From assembly GCA_023213395.1 (NCBI GenBank), contig CM041465.1:134795741-134859740 (forward strand): a stretch of DNA of 64,000 nt, given 5' to 3'. The translations under genes were made by a program, and so were the position numbers. Below, piece after piece: positions 52,190-63,450 of this stretch; position 1 is the first letter of the stretch; each line of letters opens with the position of its first letter. Below the pieces are notes generated by a model. It worked only from the letters and a program-made list of their open reading frames with translations. It had not been told where the DNA came from and made no database searches. The DNA is from Cycas panzhihuaensis. Its lineage: Eukaryota > Cycadophyta.

Positions 52190-53700
52190 TTTTATCTCTT
52201 TTAATCCTAATTTGTCTCTTAGAATTTGAAATCTGTCATTTCCAAGAGATTTTGTCATTAGATTTGCTACTTGTTCTACAAATAGGACAATATTCCAATT
52301 CAATTTGTTTGTTGTGAACTTTTTCTCTTATAAAGTGATGGTGAACCTCTGTATGCTTTGTTCTAGCCTGTAGAACCAAATTCTTGGTTAATTTGATGGC
52401 ACTTTGATTGTCGCAATACAGAACTGTTGCTTGATCTTGTTGTTGTTCTACTTCAGTTAGAAGTTGTCATAGCCAGATTACTTCACATGTTGTGGTTACT
52501 GTAGCTTTGTATTCAGCTTTTGTTGATGAAACTGCAACTGTAGGTTGTTTCTTGCTGCACTGGGAAATTGCAACTGATCATAGAAAAAAATAATATCTGC
52601 TTATGGATTTCCTATGTTCTTTATCTCCTGCCTAGTCTAAATCACAAAATCCCGTCAATGTTGCTAGTCCTTTGGTGTAAACTAACTTTAGATTCTTCGT
52701 ACCTTGTAAATATCTCAGTATTCTTCTGGTTGCTTTCCAATGTCTTGCTTATGGTTCTTGGATATACCTGGAAACCAATCCGACTAGATATGGCATGTTT
52801 GGCCTAGTGGCTGTAAGATATATCAGACTTCTGACAAGTTGCCTATACAATGTGGCATTTGCTGCTTGTTCTTTCTTGTCTGGTACTAAGTTGTAGTTGA
52901 CTTCCATGGGTGTTGCACACGGATTGCAATCTGCCATCTAGAATTTTATTAAGACATCCTTTATGTATTTCCTTTGAGATAGAGAAATACAATTATGATG
53001 TTGATCTACTTCTAGTCCTAGATAATAATTTAGGAGACCTAAATCTGTCATTTCAAATTTCTTTTCGAGTTCTCCTTTTATGCTTATGATTGATTCTTTA
53101 TCATTTCCTGTAAGAATCATATCATCCACATCGACAACAATGACAATGATTAGTCCATTTCTTTTCCTTGCGTACAAACTTGAGTAAGAGTTGTATCTTT
53201 GGAACCCATTTTGACACAGATGCTGATCGAGTTTAGCATACCAGGCTCGAGGGGCTTGCTTCAACCCATACAAGGCCTTTTTTAGTTTACATACTAAATG
53301 TTCTTGGCATTCTTTGATGTACCCTTCAGGTTGTGTCATGTAAACTTCCTCTTCTAGTTCACCATTTAGGAAAGCACATTTTACATCAACTTGAAAAATT
53401 TTCTAGTTATTTAAGGCTTCTAAAGCAATAACTGTCCTTACTGTATCCAACTTGGCCACAAGAGAAAAGGTTTTTCAAAGTCAATACCTGTTGTTTGTGT
53501 ATATCCTTTTGCAACAAGGTGAGCTTTGTATTTTTCCACTTTTTCATTTGCCCCTTCTTTGATTTTGTAGACCCATTTACAGTTGACTACTGGTTTATTT
53601 GCAGGTAACTTTACCAGTTCCCATGTTTAATTTTTGATTATCGAGTCCATTTCAGAATCCATTGCTGATCTCCATTCTGATTGATGTCTGGCCTCCTGGG
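52190..53700 (-). pseudogene. E11 RT and RNase H, YVDD mutated
   Basis: The 133-codon ORF 53339-52938 has [34 protein letters not shown], and VIVVDVDDMILTGND, where the catalytic YVDD is DVDD. It ends in LLNYYLGLEVDQ and KYIKDVLIKF. RNase H continues with ATPMEVNYNLVPDK and SLIYLTATRPNMPYLVG (52937-52749) and the tail near 52350 in other frames. The RT start near 53640-53400 is broken. Confidence 0.85.
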
Positions 53701-53721
53701 ATGATTGTGGTTCAACCTTAC

Positions 53722-54242
53722 TTAGTAGTGCTTTGGGTCTTTGACTCCTTGTTTTATGTTCGACACATCTCTCTTTCCTTCTTCAATTGTTCTGATGAGC
53801 CATTTTGGTAGTTTTTTTTCCTTTTTGACCTTTGATTCTTCTGCTGCCTGGTCTGCAGATGAACTTTCTACTTCTGTTGTCTCTGTGTGAGAAGACGATT
53901 CTATTAGTGGTATTTCTTCTGTAGTGATTTTTGAGGTTTTTTCCTGGATGGTTTCAGGTTCTAATTTCTTTATCTCAGCTTCAACTATTTGTATTTGTGA
54001 TTGTGCTTCCCGTTTATCTTCTTCATTGAAAACAACATCCCTACTTACATAGATCTTATTTGTTTTTGGATCTATGCATTTGTAAGCTTTTGAATAATTA
54101 CTATACCCTATCATAATACATTCTATGCTTTTTGCATCAAGTTTTGATCTTCTTTTATCAGGTATATGAACAAAAGCTTGGCTACTAAAAATTTTGAAAG
54201 AACCGACATTGGGTTTCTTACCTGACCATGCTTCTTCTGGTG
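53722..54242 (-). pseudogene. E11 integrase C-terminal part
   Basis: The ORF 54114-53722 has MIGYSNYSKAYKCIDPKTNK and YVSRDVVFNEEDKREAQ, the end of the copia integrase core. A Glu/Ser/Thr-rich linker follows, ending in KKLPKWLIRTIEEGK. E12 cuts it at 54243-54247 (TGATA duplication). Confidence 0.85.
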
Positions 54243-54247
54243 TGATA

Positions 54248-54793
54248 TGTTAGAATGGGCCAAATGGCCTCATAGGTCCAAGATCATAACAGAACACAAA
54301 ATCATACATGCATTAAGCATAAACATAAAGAGAAAGAGGAGCAAGACAATGATACCATCAGTGTGGTGTTGGAATTGGTCCAACCACCAAAGAATGCTCA
54401 GTTTGATTAGCAAACTGACAGAATAACAAGCAGCTCCAACTCTTAATAATGAGAAACAATGAAGAGAGGCCTCATTAAATAGAGGGAGATGAGAGGCCAA
54501 AGGCTATTGCATGATTGACAAGTGTCAATCATACAATGCATGCTTGCATGAAGCACACGTGTCCATTGGGAGCTCTTGTGAGCAAAAGTGCAAGGGGGTC
54601 ATTTGACCCTCAAGTGACATAAGTGACAACGTTATGTCACTAGACATAAAGTGGGTGTGTACTTTATCACTTAAGTGATAAAGTCACCCCTAAAGTACAA
54701 AAGTGCACATAATACATTAAAGTGCACATAATACATTAACATAAAGTACATAAAGCTTAACATGTAAACATAAGATAAACATAAGGTTTAACA
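54248..54793 (-). repeat. 3' LTR of E12 (546 bp)
   Basis: Begins TGTTAGAATGGGCC and ends AAGGTTTAACA. CCCCCCCTT at 54794-54802 is the minus-strand polypurine tract. It has two copies of the 19-base unit AAAGTGCACATAATACATT. The inverted repeats GTTGGA-ATTGG-TCCAAC (54368-54384) and CAGTTTG-ATTAG-CAAACTG (54399-54417) are perfect. Confidence 0.95.
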
Positions 54794-54898
54794 CCCCCCC
54801 TTATTGTTTATCATGTTAAGTGGGACCCCTAGACCATCTCTAAATTTTACAAATTTCTCTCTACCAAGTGGCTTGGTAAAGATGTCTGTTGTCTGCTG

Positions 54899-56343
54899 CT
54901 ATGTTGGTCGATATTGAAGATTGATCTCACCACTGTGTACATGCTCTCTGATGAAATGGTGGTGAACTTCAATATGCTTGGTCCGTGCATGAAAGATGTG
55001 ATTCTTAGTTAGCTTGAGCACACTCGATTGTCGCAATGAATGTTGGTAGGTGATCCCGCTCAAGTCCAAGTTCCCCAAGAATCCGTCAGAGGCGGATAGC
55101 CTCGCAAGTTCTTGTTGCTGACTTTTGTACTGCCTGGAGGACAAGGTAACATTTGGTTGCTTCTTACAACTCCATGAAACAATCACGAACCAAGGGTAAA
55201 ACAAGAACTTAGGTTGATTTCTTGCTATCATGGCATCCTGCCCAATCAGAATCAGAGAACCCTTCCAAAGTGAAGTTCTCATTATGTGCATACTCAAGGT
55301 CAAGCTGTAATGTATCTTTGATGTACTTGAGTATGCGTTTTGCTACCTTCCAATGCTTCTGATTGGGTTGAGACATGAATCGAGAACAAATCTCAACTGC
55401 AAATGAAATGTCCGGACGAGTGTTGGTGAGATAGACGAGACTACCAATCAACTGCCCATAAAGAGTGGGATTTGTTGGTTCAACTTCCTCGTTAAGAGTA
55501 AGCTTAGTTCCGTTTTCCATGGGTGTAGGCGCTGTCTTGCAGTCATGCATCTTGAACCTCTGCAAGATGTCCCAAGAATATTTTGCTTGGGAAATGAAGA
55601 TATAGCTTTGGTCATTGCCATACCTCAAAGCCTAAAAAATAATGGAGAAGTTCAAGATCAGTCATCTCGAAACTTCTCTTCAAATCATCTTGGAGAATCT
55701 TTATGAGCTTAGTGTCATCACCAGTGATCACTAAGTCATCTACATACAAGGCAATATAAATGACATGGTTTTGTTCATGTTTGATGTACAAATTAGGATC
55801 TGAGGTAGATCGATGAAATCCATGTCTCAAGAAGTAGTCATCGATTTTTGAATACCATGCCATAGGAGCTTGTTTCAAGCCATACAAAGCCTTTTTGAGG
55901 TGACACACTAGATGCTCCTTGCTTTGTACTTTGTAACCAGGAGGTTGCTCCAAGTATACCTCCTCTTGAAGATCGCCATTAAGAAAGGCGCTCTTCACAT
56001 CCATCTGATAAATTGGCCATTTGCATTGTGCTGCTAAGGCCAAAAGAAGTCTGATGGTGTTCATATTCGCCACTGGTGCAAAGGTTTCCTCATAATCAAT
56101 GCCTTTCTTTTGTTTGAATCCCTTTGCCACAAGGCATGCCTTCTGACGCTTAAGTGTACCATCAGAATGAAATTTGGTCTTATAGACCCATTTACAACTG
56201 ATTGCCTGTTTATGTGGAAGCAATTGGACCAAATCCCATGTGCCATTCTTGTGAATAGAATGGATCTCCTCATCCATGGCAGCTTTCCAATTGTCATTTT
56301 TTGAAGCCTCCTCAAAGGTGGAAGGCTCATCAACGTAAAGCAC
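54899..56343 (-). pseudogene. E12 RT and RNase H, two frames
   Basis: The 243-codon ORF 56343-55612 has [40 protein letters not shown], then [15 protein letters not shown] with intact YVDD and [15 protein letters not shown] one-base shift near 55620 leads into the ORF 55628-55209 (SQAKYSWDILQRFKMHDC, SDSDWAGCHDSKKST). The RNase H C-terminal part 55303-54899 is frameshifted but keeps KHIEVHHHFIREHVHSG. Confidence 0.88.
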
Positions 56344-57411
56344 TTGACCATAAGTGCAAAATTTGTTTGCTGCCTATATTTCGATGGACGTTTCCCTTCA
56401 ATAATGTGATCGTCCTGCACCGTTTGAGTATACCATTTAGGTAACTTTTGAAATGAAGTAGCATGAACCTCAATGTCTTCTGGTCTAAGTGATTGATCAA
56501 CAGAAGATGATGTGCTAGGTGCAAGTGGAGCAGAAGATGATGGAGTGGACGGTCCAGTAGGTGCAGATGAAGTACATGGTGTAGAAGATTGAGAGGGAAG
56601 GAAATCCTCAACAATCTTTTTGCCTTTATCAATGGGGGGTTGGATAGATGCCACATCCAACTCTTTCTGATCATCTTCAACAAAGATTACATCTCTTGAG
56701 AGATGCATTTTTCTTCCAACTGGATCATACAACTTGTAGGCCTTGCTATGAATGGCATATCCTACAAAGATGCATTTGAGACTATGCTTATCTAACTTAG
56801 TCCTTTGTTGATCAGGTATGTGTATATATGCAGTGCACCCAAATGTCCTCAAATGGCTGATAGTTGGTTTCTTACCAGTCCATGCCTCTCCAGGTGTAAT
56901 GTTGGTGACTGCTGTAGTAGGACTCCGATTGGCCACATAGGCAGCTGTATGAAATGCTTGGCCCGATGGCGCGAGGAAGTCCTTTCGCATGCATCATAGT
57001 TTTGGCTTTATTGGCCAAAGTTCTGTTCATCCATTCGGAGACTCCGTTTTGTTGAGGAGTATGAGGAACTGTAAGTCGTCTCCGAATCCCATTATCCTTG
57101 CAGTATTGGGTGAATTCTTGTGAAGTGAATTCACCTCCATTATCTGTCCTTAATGTTCCAATTGAATAGCCAGATTCATTTTCTACTTCAGCTTTGAATT
57201 CTTTGAACTTAGAGAATGCTTCTGATTTGTGCTTTATGAAGTAGACCCAGACTTTATGAGAAAAGTCATCAATGAAGGATATGTAGTACAATGCTCCTCC
57301 AAATGATTGAGTGGACATGGGTCCACATAAGTCTGAGTGAATCAACTGCAAGGGATAAGATGCACGCCAAGCTTTGCCTTTAGGGAAAGGCAAACGATGC
57401 TGAGTCCCCAT
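56344..57411 (-). pseudogene. E12 integrase core and linker
   Basis: The 179-codon ORF 57411-56872 has GTQHRLPFPKGKAWRAS, IHSDLCGPMSTQSFGG (first Asp), RTDNGGEFTSQEF (second Asp) and NGVSEWMNRTLANK (catalytic Glu present, next Arg changed to Trp). A frame break near 56985 leads to the 309-codon ORF 56990-56061, with HTAAYVANRSP, HLRTFGCTAYIHIPDQQ, CIFVGYAIHSKAYKLYD and a Ser/Pro-rich linker. Confidence 0.88.
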
Positions 57412-58190
57412 TATGCAAGCTTATAAAGACATTTTGAACCATATATCTTCTAAGCCCATATACCATGTTCTTGTTCATCATCCGCTTGGATTATCTAGGC
57501 TTAAGTGACCTAGACGTTGATGCCACAATTGCATTTTTTACAAAGATATAGTGACCATGGAACCAGAATAAGCATAATCAAGTGTAATGTTATTGGCATC
57601 CAACTTGTAAAGACCTTGATCCTCATATGCAACGGCTACAATCTGGTCATTTTTGTCACTAATGACACATTTCCCGTTCTTGAATAACATGCTCATTTGT
57701 TGCTTGTCCAACTTGCTAACATATAGCAAACTCTTCTCCATGGAAGGAATGAAATATGCATCACTATTGGGAAATGTGGAGGAAGGATTTTCTGAAGAGT
57801 GGAAAGGAGCTATTGTGTCTATGCCTGAAATCTCGACAGATTTGTTATTTCCAAAGGTCACTGATTGACCTTTACCTTCCTTAATATTGCAAAGGAGTTC
57901 TTCACTCCCCGTCATATGCTGTGTAGCTCCTGAATCAACAATCCAAGTGTAATCAACCTTGGATGAGTGATATGCACAAAATAGTTTGTCTTCATCGACA
58001 AACTGATTAAAGTGGCGTTGGTTGCCACCTCTATAACCCCCCCTTCCTCTTTGACCTCCTCGATAGGCACCTCGGTTGAGGGGGATTCTGCTGCTATTCT
58101 GGCTGCTGAAATCTCTGTTGATATTGTTGCCTTGGTTGTTGTTGTCTCTGTCCTTGTGGTCATTGCGCTACTGCATCGACGTAGATGCAC
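57412..58190 (-). pseudogene. E12 integrase zinc region and protease
   Basis: The protease active site near 57935 reads TWIVDSGATQHMTG, intact. The ORF 57915-57538 continues through GKGQSVTFGNNKSVEIS and SMEKSLLYVSKLDKQQMS. The HHCC region near 57530-57415 is broken: the LWHQRLGHLSL block is frameshifted and the Cys pair region has a stop (near 57421). Confidence 0.85.
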
Positions 58191-58971
58191 GCTTCTTTAC
58201 GCAATCAGGTGCAATGTGGCCAGGTTTGCCACAATAATGACACACAACATTGGACTTTGAGGAGCCAATGTTCATGTTTCCAAACTGCTTTGTGAATGCA
58301 GGTTTGGAGATCTGATTGGCCTTTGACTTGGCCGTGAAAGCACCTGGTGTAGATGGTTCTTCATTGCCCTTAGCATAAATCTGCTCTTCTTGAAGTAATA
58401 AGCTTTCAAGTTCATTAAATGTCATCTTCTTAAGTGAACCATCTCGAGTGGTAGATGATATGAAGCCGTTGTAGTCCTTTGGCAATGCTTTGGTGATGGA
58501 GGTGATGAGCTCATCCCTTGTTGCAGGACTACCTAGAGTATTCAGTTCATTACATACCTCCTTAATGGAGGAAAGAAAAACTGACATAGGTTTGACAAAC
58601 TTAATAGAATACAATTTGGCTTTCACCATCAGAATGCGAGCTTCATCTCGCCTTTCGTACAATGAGGACAAAGTGTCCCAAGCTTCTTTAGCAGTTTTAG
58701 CAGAAGAAATATTTTGATCTACATGCACATCCACAATCATATGAAGAAATGCCAAAGCGATCTCGTCTTTGGCTTCCCAAACAGCAACACGTTCAAAATC
58801 AACATCATCCTCATCATCGTTAACAAGTGTAGGATTGGGGATTCTCCCAGAAACATATCCCCAAAATTCATTCATTATCAAGAGGTTTTGTGTGATTCTT
58901 TTCCATTCTTGATAATTTCCTTGCCCTGTTAACCTTATTGTGCATGCATTGAGCATGTTAATAGCAGCCAT
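58168..58971 (-). CDS. E12 gag, complete UBN2-type open frame with zinc knuckle
   Basis: A 267-codon open frame from MAAINMLNACTIRLTGQGNY to a stop at 58168. The UBN2 capsid domain covers roughly residues 25-200 (AKDEIALAFLHMIVDVHVD, KAKLYSIKFVKPMSVFLSS, TRDGSLKKMTFNELESLLLQ). The nucleocapsid knuckle CHYCGKPGHIAPDC is complete near residue 245. The protease follows in another frame, so the normal Gag-Pol fusion is lost just after the knuckle. It is the only full-length gag in the window and could still make a capsid protein if transcribed. Confidence 0.88.
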   Translation of the reverse strand: MAAINMLNACTIRLTGQGNYQEWKRITQNLLIMNEFWGYVSGRIPNPTLVNDDEDDVDFERVAVWEAKDEIALAFLHMIVDVHVDQNISSAKTAKEAWDTLSSLYERRDEARILMVKAKLYSIKFVKPMSVFLSSIKEVCNELNTLGSPATRDELITSITKALPKDYNGFISSTTRDGSLKKMTFNELESLLLQEEQIYAKGNEEPSTPGAFTAKSKANQISKPAFTKQFGNMNIGSSKSNVVCHYCGKPGHIAPDCVKKRASTSMQ

Positions 58972-60898
58972 CTTTCACTTGTATGCTTAAAAGCTAGCAA
59001 ATAACTTGGTAACTTCAAAGCTTTGTCGCTTAAGTTCCACCTTCTAACGAAACCACCAGTCTTGATTTTACAAGAAGATCCAACGACTGGGTGGAGTGAT
59101 GAGGGGTGGAGGACTTCGGCTATTGAGTTGGTCCAAGTTAAGTGTAGCAGAGGCAAGGTTTAAACCTTTTTCGAGCCTCTCCAACCAGATTTTAAATTCA
59201 CTTTAAGGAAGTTTTAAAGTGAATTTTAAGATACATTTACTTGGATAAGGTACTTAGCTTTGATTAAGCTTACAATGAGAGGCTTTTTAAGAAGCAAATT
59301 TAGTACATTAAATGAGCACTTGATTAAGTGTTTTAAGTGCTTTTTGAAATCCAAATAAGATGTTGAAGTGCTTGAGTACAAAATGTAAGTACTTTGAGAG
59401 TTTAGTACTTAGTGAAAATGAGGCAAAAAACTTTGATGACGATTGCAAAAGTGGGTTCGTTTTAATGCTCCAAAGCTGATGTAGAGAGAGAACCACTTGC
59501 CGAAATGTACGAAATGTACGCCAAACACCAAGCGAATGCCAAGCAACAAGTTGTTGAGACTTTAAAATAGTCCCAACAATCCAACAGAAAGAGTGATTTT
59601 ATTAAGTACAAGTATCTCAGCCTCCTTTTTGATATTTTGAAGGCTATGGGACACCATGCAAGGTGCCAAAAAATCAGCTCAAATGGTGATGAATGTCACC
59701 TTTACAATATGAACATGCTTATTAACCACTTCAATTAAGCTCTTAATGCTTTTATTGCATTTAATTGAGTGTTAAAAGAGCTTAAAAAAACAAAAAATGA
59801 AGGCTGAAATCAACATTTTTTGCAACTTTGCATCAATAGAACACCGCGCAGGGAGTCTTTATAAGCACTTAAGTCATGTAACTTCAATCTTTAAAGAGAG
59901 GAGAATGACTTGGCATAAGTCATTTAATGAGTCCTCTATCCACCAAGAAAATTTTAATCCTCTTAAAGTACTAAAAAGTACTTTTATGAACCACTTAAAA
60001 AAGCTTTATAAAGAAAGATGAATCTCAAAAAAAAATTTCTCAAAGTATTTAAGCTGCCAACATCTTAACATGTCTCTTTAAGACAGTCTTCAAATAGAGT
60101 TGAGTAGCTTAAAGCCTCTTTTAAGTCAATGGACCTCAATGATTAATAAATCCTCTTAAAAAAAAAATTTCTTTTAAAAAGAAACTTTAAGAAAAGGAAC
60201 TTATATCAAAAAAAGCATATTCTCTGTAATATGCTAAAGTTCATATAATAAGGTTTTGCATTAAGCCAAAAATCGAATTATTTTTTGCGGCTCTCGTAAA
60301 GTATCTCCAAGCTATGTGGAAGGCGAATTGAACCTTCCAAAGAGTGGCGGCTCTTTCTCCGTGGATTTCCCGAGGCGGCTCCTTTCGTGGGCCCAGTGCG
60401 CGCGCGTGTGCGGTGTGTCGTGGCAAAGACGGCAGTGTGCGAGCTGTATCTTTGTGCGAGCTCCTGCAGGCGGCGGGGGCGAGTTCGCCAATGCAGGCTG
60501 TCCAAGCTCAGGTGGCTCCGTGGCAGGTGGCTTCCGGATAGACAAATGTGCGGACTTTCGCCTGTGCCATGTGGCTTCTGCTGCTCCGCGCCTGTGCACA
60601 GAAGACCCGTGTGGGGACAGACGCAGACAGGACGTGCGGCTGCCGTCTCAACTCTCGTGGTTGCACCGCTTTGTGACTTCTGTGCGGCTATGTGAAGGCT
60701 GTGGACAAAGACGTCAAGTACGGAAAGGACAAGCAGTGCTTCGTGCTTGATGTGTCTTATAGGCTTCAACAGGTCGCTCCGTGTGTAGAGACAAACTCGG
60801 AGATGTGTGCAGTCTTTAACGCAGGGGCAAACTTCGAAGCTAACAGTGGAACAACAAGCTATTGGTGCAAAGGGTACCAAGTCTAAGCTCTGATACCA
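58972..60898 (-). other. E12 5' leader and primer-binding site
   Basis: The PBS complement GCTCTGATACCA is at 60887-60898, two bases from the LTR. The leader has a GC-rich cassette at about 60280-60880 unlike those of the other copies, with CGTGGGCCCAGTGCGCGCG near 60388. The rest, up to gag, is AT-rich. The conserved block with TCCCTAGGGGACC found in E4, E5, E6 and E9 is missing: near 59143-59150 the flanking sequences join directly. Overlapping long ORFs in the GC-rich part are treated as chance. Confidence 0.7.
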
Positions 60899-60900
60899 AA

Positions 60901-61465
60901 TGTTAGAATGGGCCAAATGGCCTCATAGGTCCAAGATCATAACAGAACACAACATCATACATGCATTAAGCATAAATACAAAGAGAAAGAGGAGCAAGAC
61001 AATGATATCATAAGTGTGGTGTTGGAATTGGTCCAACCACCAAAGAATGCTCAGCTTGATTAGCAAACTAACAGAATAACAAGAAGCTCCAACTCTTAAT
61101 AATGAGAAACAATGAAGAGAGGCCTCATTAAATAGAGGGAGATGAGAGGCCAAAGGCTATTGCATGATTGACAAGTGTCAATCATGCAATGCATGCTTGC
61201 ATGAAGGACAAGTGTCCATTGGGAGCTCTTGTGAGCAAAAGTGCAAGGGGGTCATTTGACCCTCAAGTGACATAATTGACAACGTTATGTCACTAGACAT
61301 AAAGTGGGTGTGTACTTTATCACTTAAGTGATAAAGTCACTCCTAAAGTACAAAAGTGCACATAATACATTAAAGTGCACATAATACATTAAAGTGCACA
61401 TAATACATTAACATAAAGTACATAAAGGTTAACATGTAAACATAAGATAAACATAAGGTTTAACA
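60901..61465 (-). repeat. 5' LTR of E12 (565 bp)
   Basis: Same termini as the 3' LTR, with three copies of the 19-base unit near 61351-61410. It holds a perfect 24-bp palindrome at 61314-61337 (core CACTTAAGTG) and a hairpin with two 15-bp arms and a 2-base loop at 61159-61190. Confidence 0.95.
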
Positions 61466-61470
61466 TGATA

Positions 61471-62466
61471 TTCTCTAATGCTCTTGTTGAATTTCGATTT
61501 ATTAGGTAGCAGGCGGTGCTTACAACTTCTACCCAATATGATTTGGGAACTTATTTTCCATATATCATGATGCATGCCATTTCCATTAGAGTTCCATTTT
61601 TTCTTTCTGCAACTCCGTTGGACTGAGGTGTGTAAGGAGTTGTGAATTACCTGCGTATCCCATTTCAAGAAGTCCTTCGAAATGTATTCATCACTGCCAT
61701 CTGACCTAATGCATTTTGTTTTTTATTCTGATTTCAGTTCAACTTTTGCTTTAAATTCTTTGAAAGCTTCAAAGGCTTCTAATTTGTTATGAAGAAAATA
61801 CAGCCATACCTTACGCGTAAAATCATCAATGAAAGTAGGAAAATATCTACAACCATTGATTGAAAGTGGTGTGAGTGGTCTACAAAGATCAGTGTGAACT
61901 AATTCCAACCTAGATTGAGCTCTCCATTCACTTTCTTCAAAAGAAAGTCGATGTTGTTTGCCAAATTGACAATCCTTACAAAAGAATTCATCAAATGAGA
62001 AGTGAGGTAACCCATTTACCATTCTTGATTTTTCCATCATTTTCAAAGTGTTTAATGGGAGATGCCCATATTTTAAATGCCATATTTTACTATTAGAATT
62101 TGTAACAGTACTGACTTTCATGTTCAAACTGGAAATCATAGGATTTGACATCAATTTGTACAGATCATCACATCTCACTCCTTTGGCTATTGGATTCTCA
62201 TTATTTTTCATATCTAAAATATGACAGTAACCTTCTTCATCAAATACTATCCTTAGTTTCTTCTTACTAAGTCGTGAATAAGACAGAAGATTCATTTTTA
62301 GGCTAGGAACAAGCAACGCATTTCCAGTTTTCTTTACATTTCCATGTAATTTAATTGCAATGGTACCTACCCCTTTTATGTAAAGTGGGTATTTATCTCC
62401 CAATTCAACTAATTTGTTGGAGCAGTGGGGCTTCAGGGTTGCAAACCAATCTTTGTGGTTGGTCAT
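61471..62466 (-). pseudogene. E11 protease and integrase N-terminal part
   Basis: The protease active site near 62485 reads RDSGASRHMTN, intact. The 247-codon ORF 62466-61723 runs through the protease C-terminal half (LKMNLLSYSRLSKKKLRIVFD), the HHCC zinc site (WHLKYGHLPLN ... FFCKDCQFGKQ) and the integrase start (VHTDLCRPLTPLSINGCRYF). Frame breaks follow at 61720 near the second Asp. Text near 61600 keeps the PQSNGVAER-like block in altered form. Confidence 0.85.
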
Positions 62467-62531
62467 GTGTCGCGATGCTCCTGAATCTCTGTATGATGTA
62501 TCTCCTTCCTTCAGTCCTGTTGATAATGCGG

Positions 62532-63450
62532 TTATGAATGATGTTTCTTCTTCTTCTTCTTCAGGTTTCTCTTTGCTATAATTTCTGACCGGACGCTTCC
62601 CTCTTTGGATGTCCGCTCTTCTCTGTGGGCATTGATAAGGATAGTGCCTAGGATGACCCCAATGGTAGCATACCTTAAAGGCCCTGCAGGAATTGGCAAA
62701 TTGTCCAGGCTTACCACAACTGAAGTAGATCCTAGTGTCTTTACTGCGTCCACGTCCTCTGGTATCTTGCTAGCGACCACGAGTTGGACCTCTGAAGTCT
62801 GAAGCACGTCCCCTTCCTTGTATCTGACTGACTAAGTCTAGAAGCAAATGCTTCCTCCAATTCTGATGATTCTTCATATTGTTTGTTTCTTTGTTCTTGC
62901 TTTAGTAGCAAGCCAGTTAATTGATCAAGTGTGATTGTATCAATTTGATTATTATTTGTTATGGAATTAATAGTAACATCAAAGCTCTTGGTCAATTTGC
63001 TAGTTACCATGTCAACTAGTTCTTCATCTGTGATATCATCTCCTGCACTCAAAAGGTTATTTCTGAGTGAAATAACTTGGTGCATGAATTTTGTGACTGT
63101 GTCATTTTCCTTCATGTGCAACTTGTACAACTCATCCTTTAAAGCTATTATTTTGGCTTTATTCTTTTGTCCGAAGAGATTTTGAAAGTATTTCCAAACT
63201 GCTAAAGTGGAATTCAATCTTTCCACATGCACTAGAAACAGATCTGAGACTGAGAGTTTTAGAATGATTACTCCTACATTGTCTCTTTCTAACTAGTCAG
63301 GCAAAGTAGAGCTAGTGTCAACAGGTTTTGTCTCAGTGCCGTTTGCAATTTTCCAGACATTTTTTGCTCTCAAAAGGGTCTCCACCTTTATTTTCCAAAC
63401 ATGATAGTTTGTTTTAGTGAGTTTATCTTGCTCCGGCAGTCCTAAGATGG
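62532..63450 (-). pseudogene. E11 gag (UBN2 type) with damaged zinc knuckles
   Basis: The 163-codon ORF 63232-62741 has KAKIIALKDELYKLHMKEND and LTGLLLKQEQRNKQYEE. Upstream, SSILGLPEQDKLTKTNYHVWK near 63440 is the gag start region, but no in-frame ATG precedes it. Both knuckles near 62730-62640 are damaged (YFSCGKPGQFANSC and CYHWGHPRHYPYQC). A frame break lies near 62800. Confidence 0.82.

Larger units (their letters stand above)
54248..61465 (-). mobile_element. E12: complete-length Ty1/copia element in E11
   Basis: A 7218-bp unit with LTRs 54248-54793 (546 bp) and 60901-61465 (565 bp), flanked by TGATA on both sides (54243-54247 and 61466-61470). The 19-base LTR length difference equals one tandem unit; otherwise about 14 substitutions (2.6%). 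Gag is a full open frame, but pol has frameshifts. It is a distinct subfamily of the E4/E5/E6/E9 lineage, with its own LTR termini TGTTAAACC...CATTCTAACA on the minus strand. Confidence 0.95.

Noticed and set aside
60278-60916. 212-codon minus-strand ORF and overlapping plus-strand ORFs in GC-rich DNA
   Set aside because: ORFs overlap on both strands in several frames, run into the LTR, have no domain, and arise from GC-rich composition low in stop codons. The region is the E12 leader cassette.
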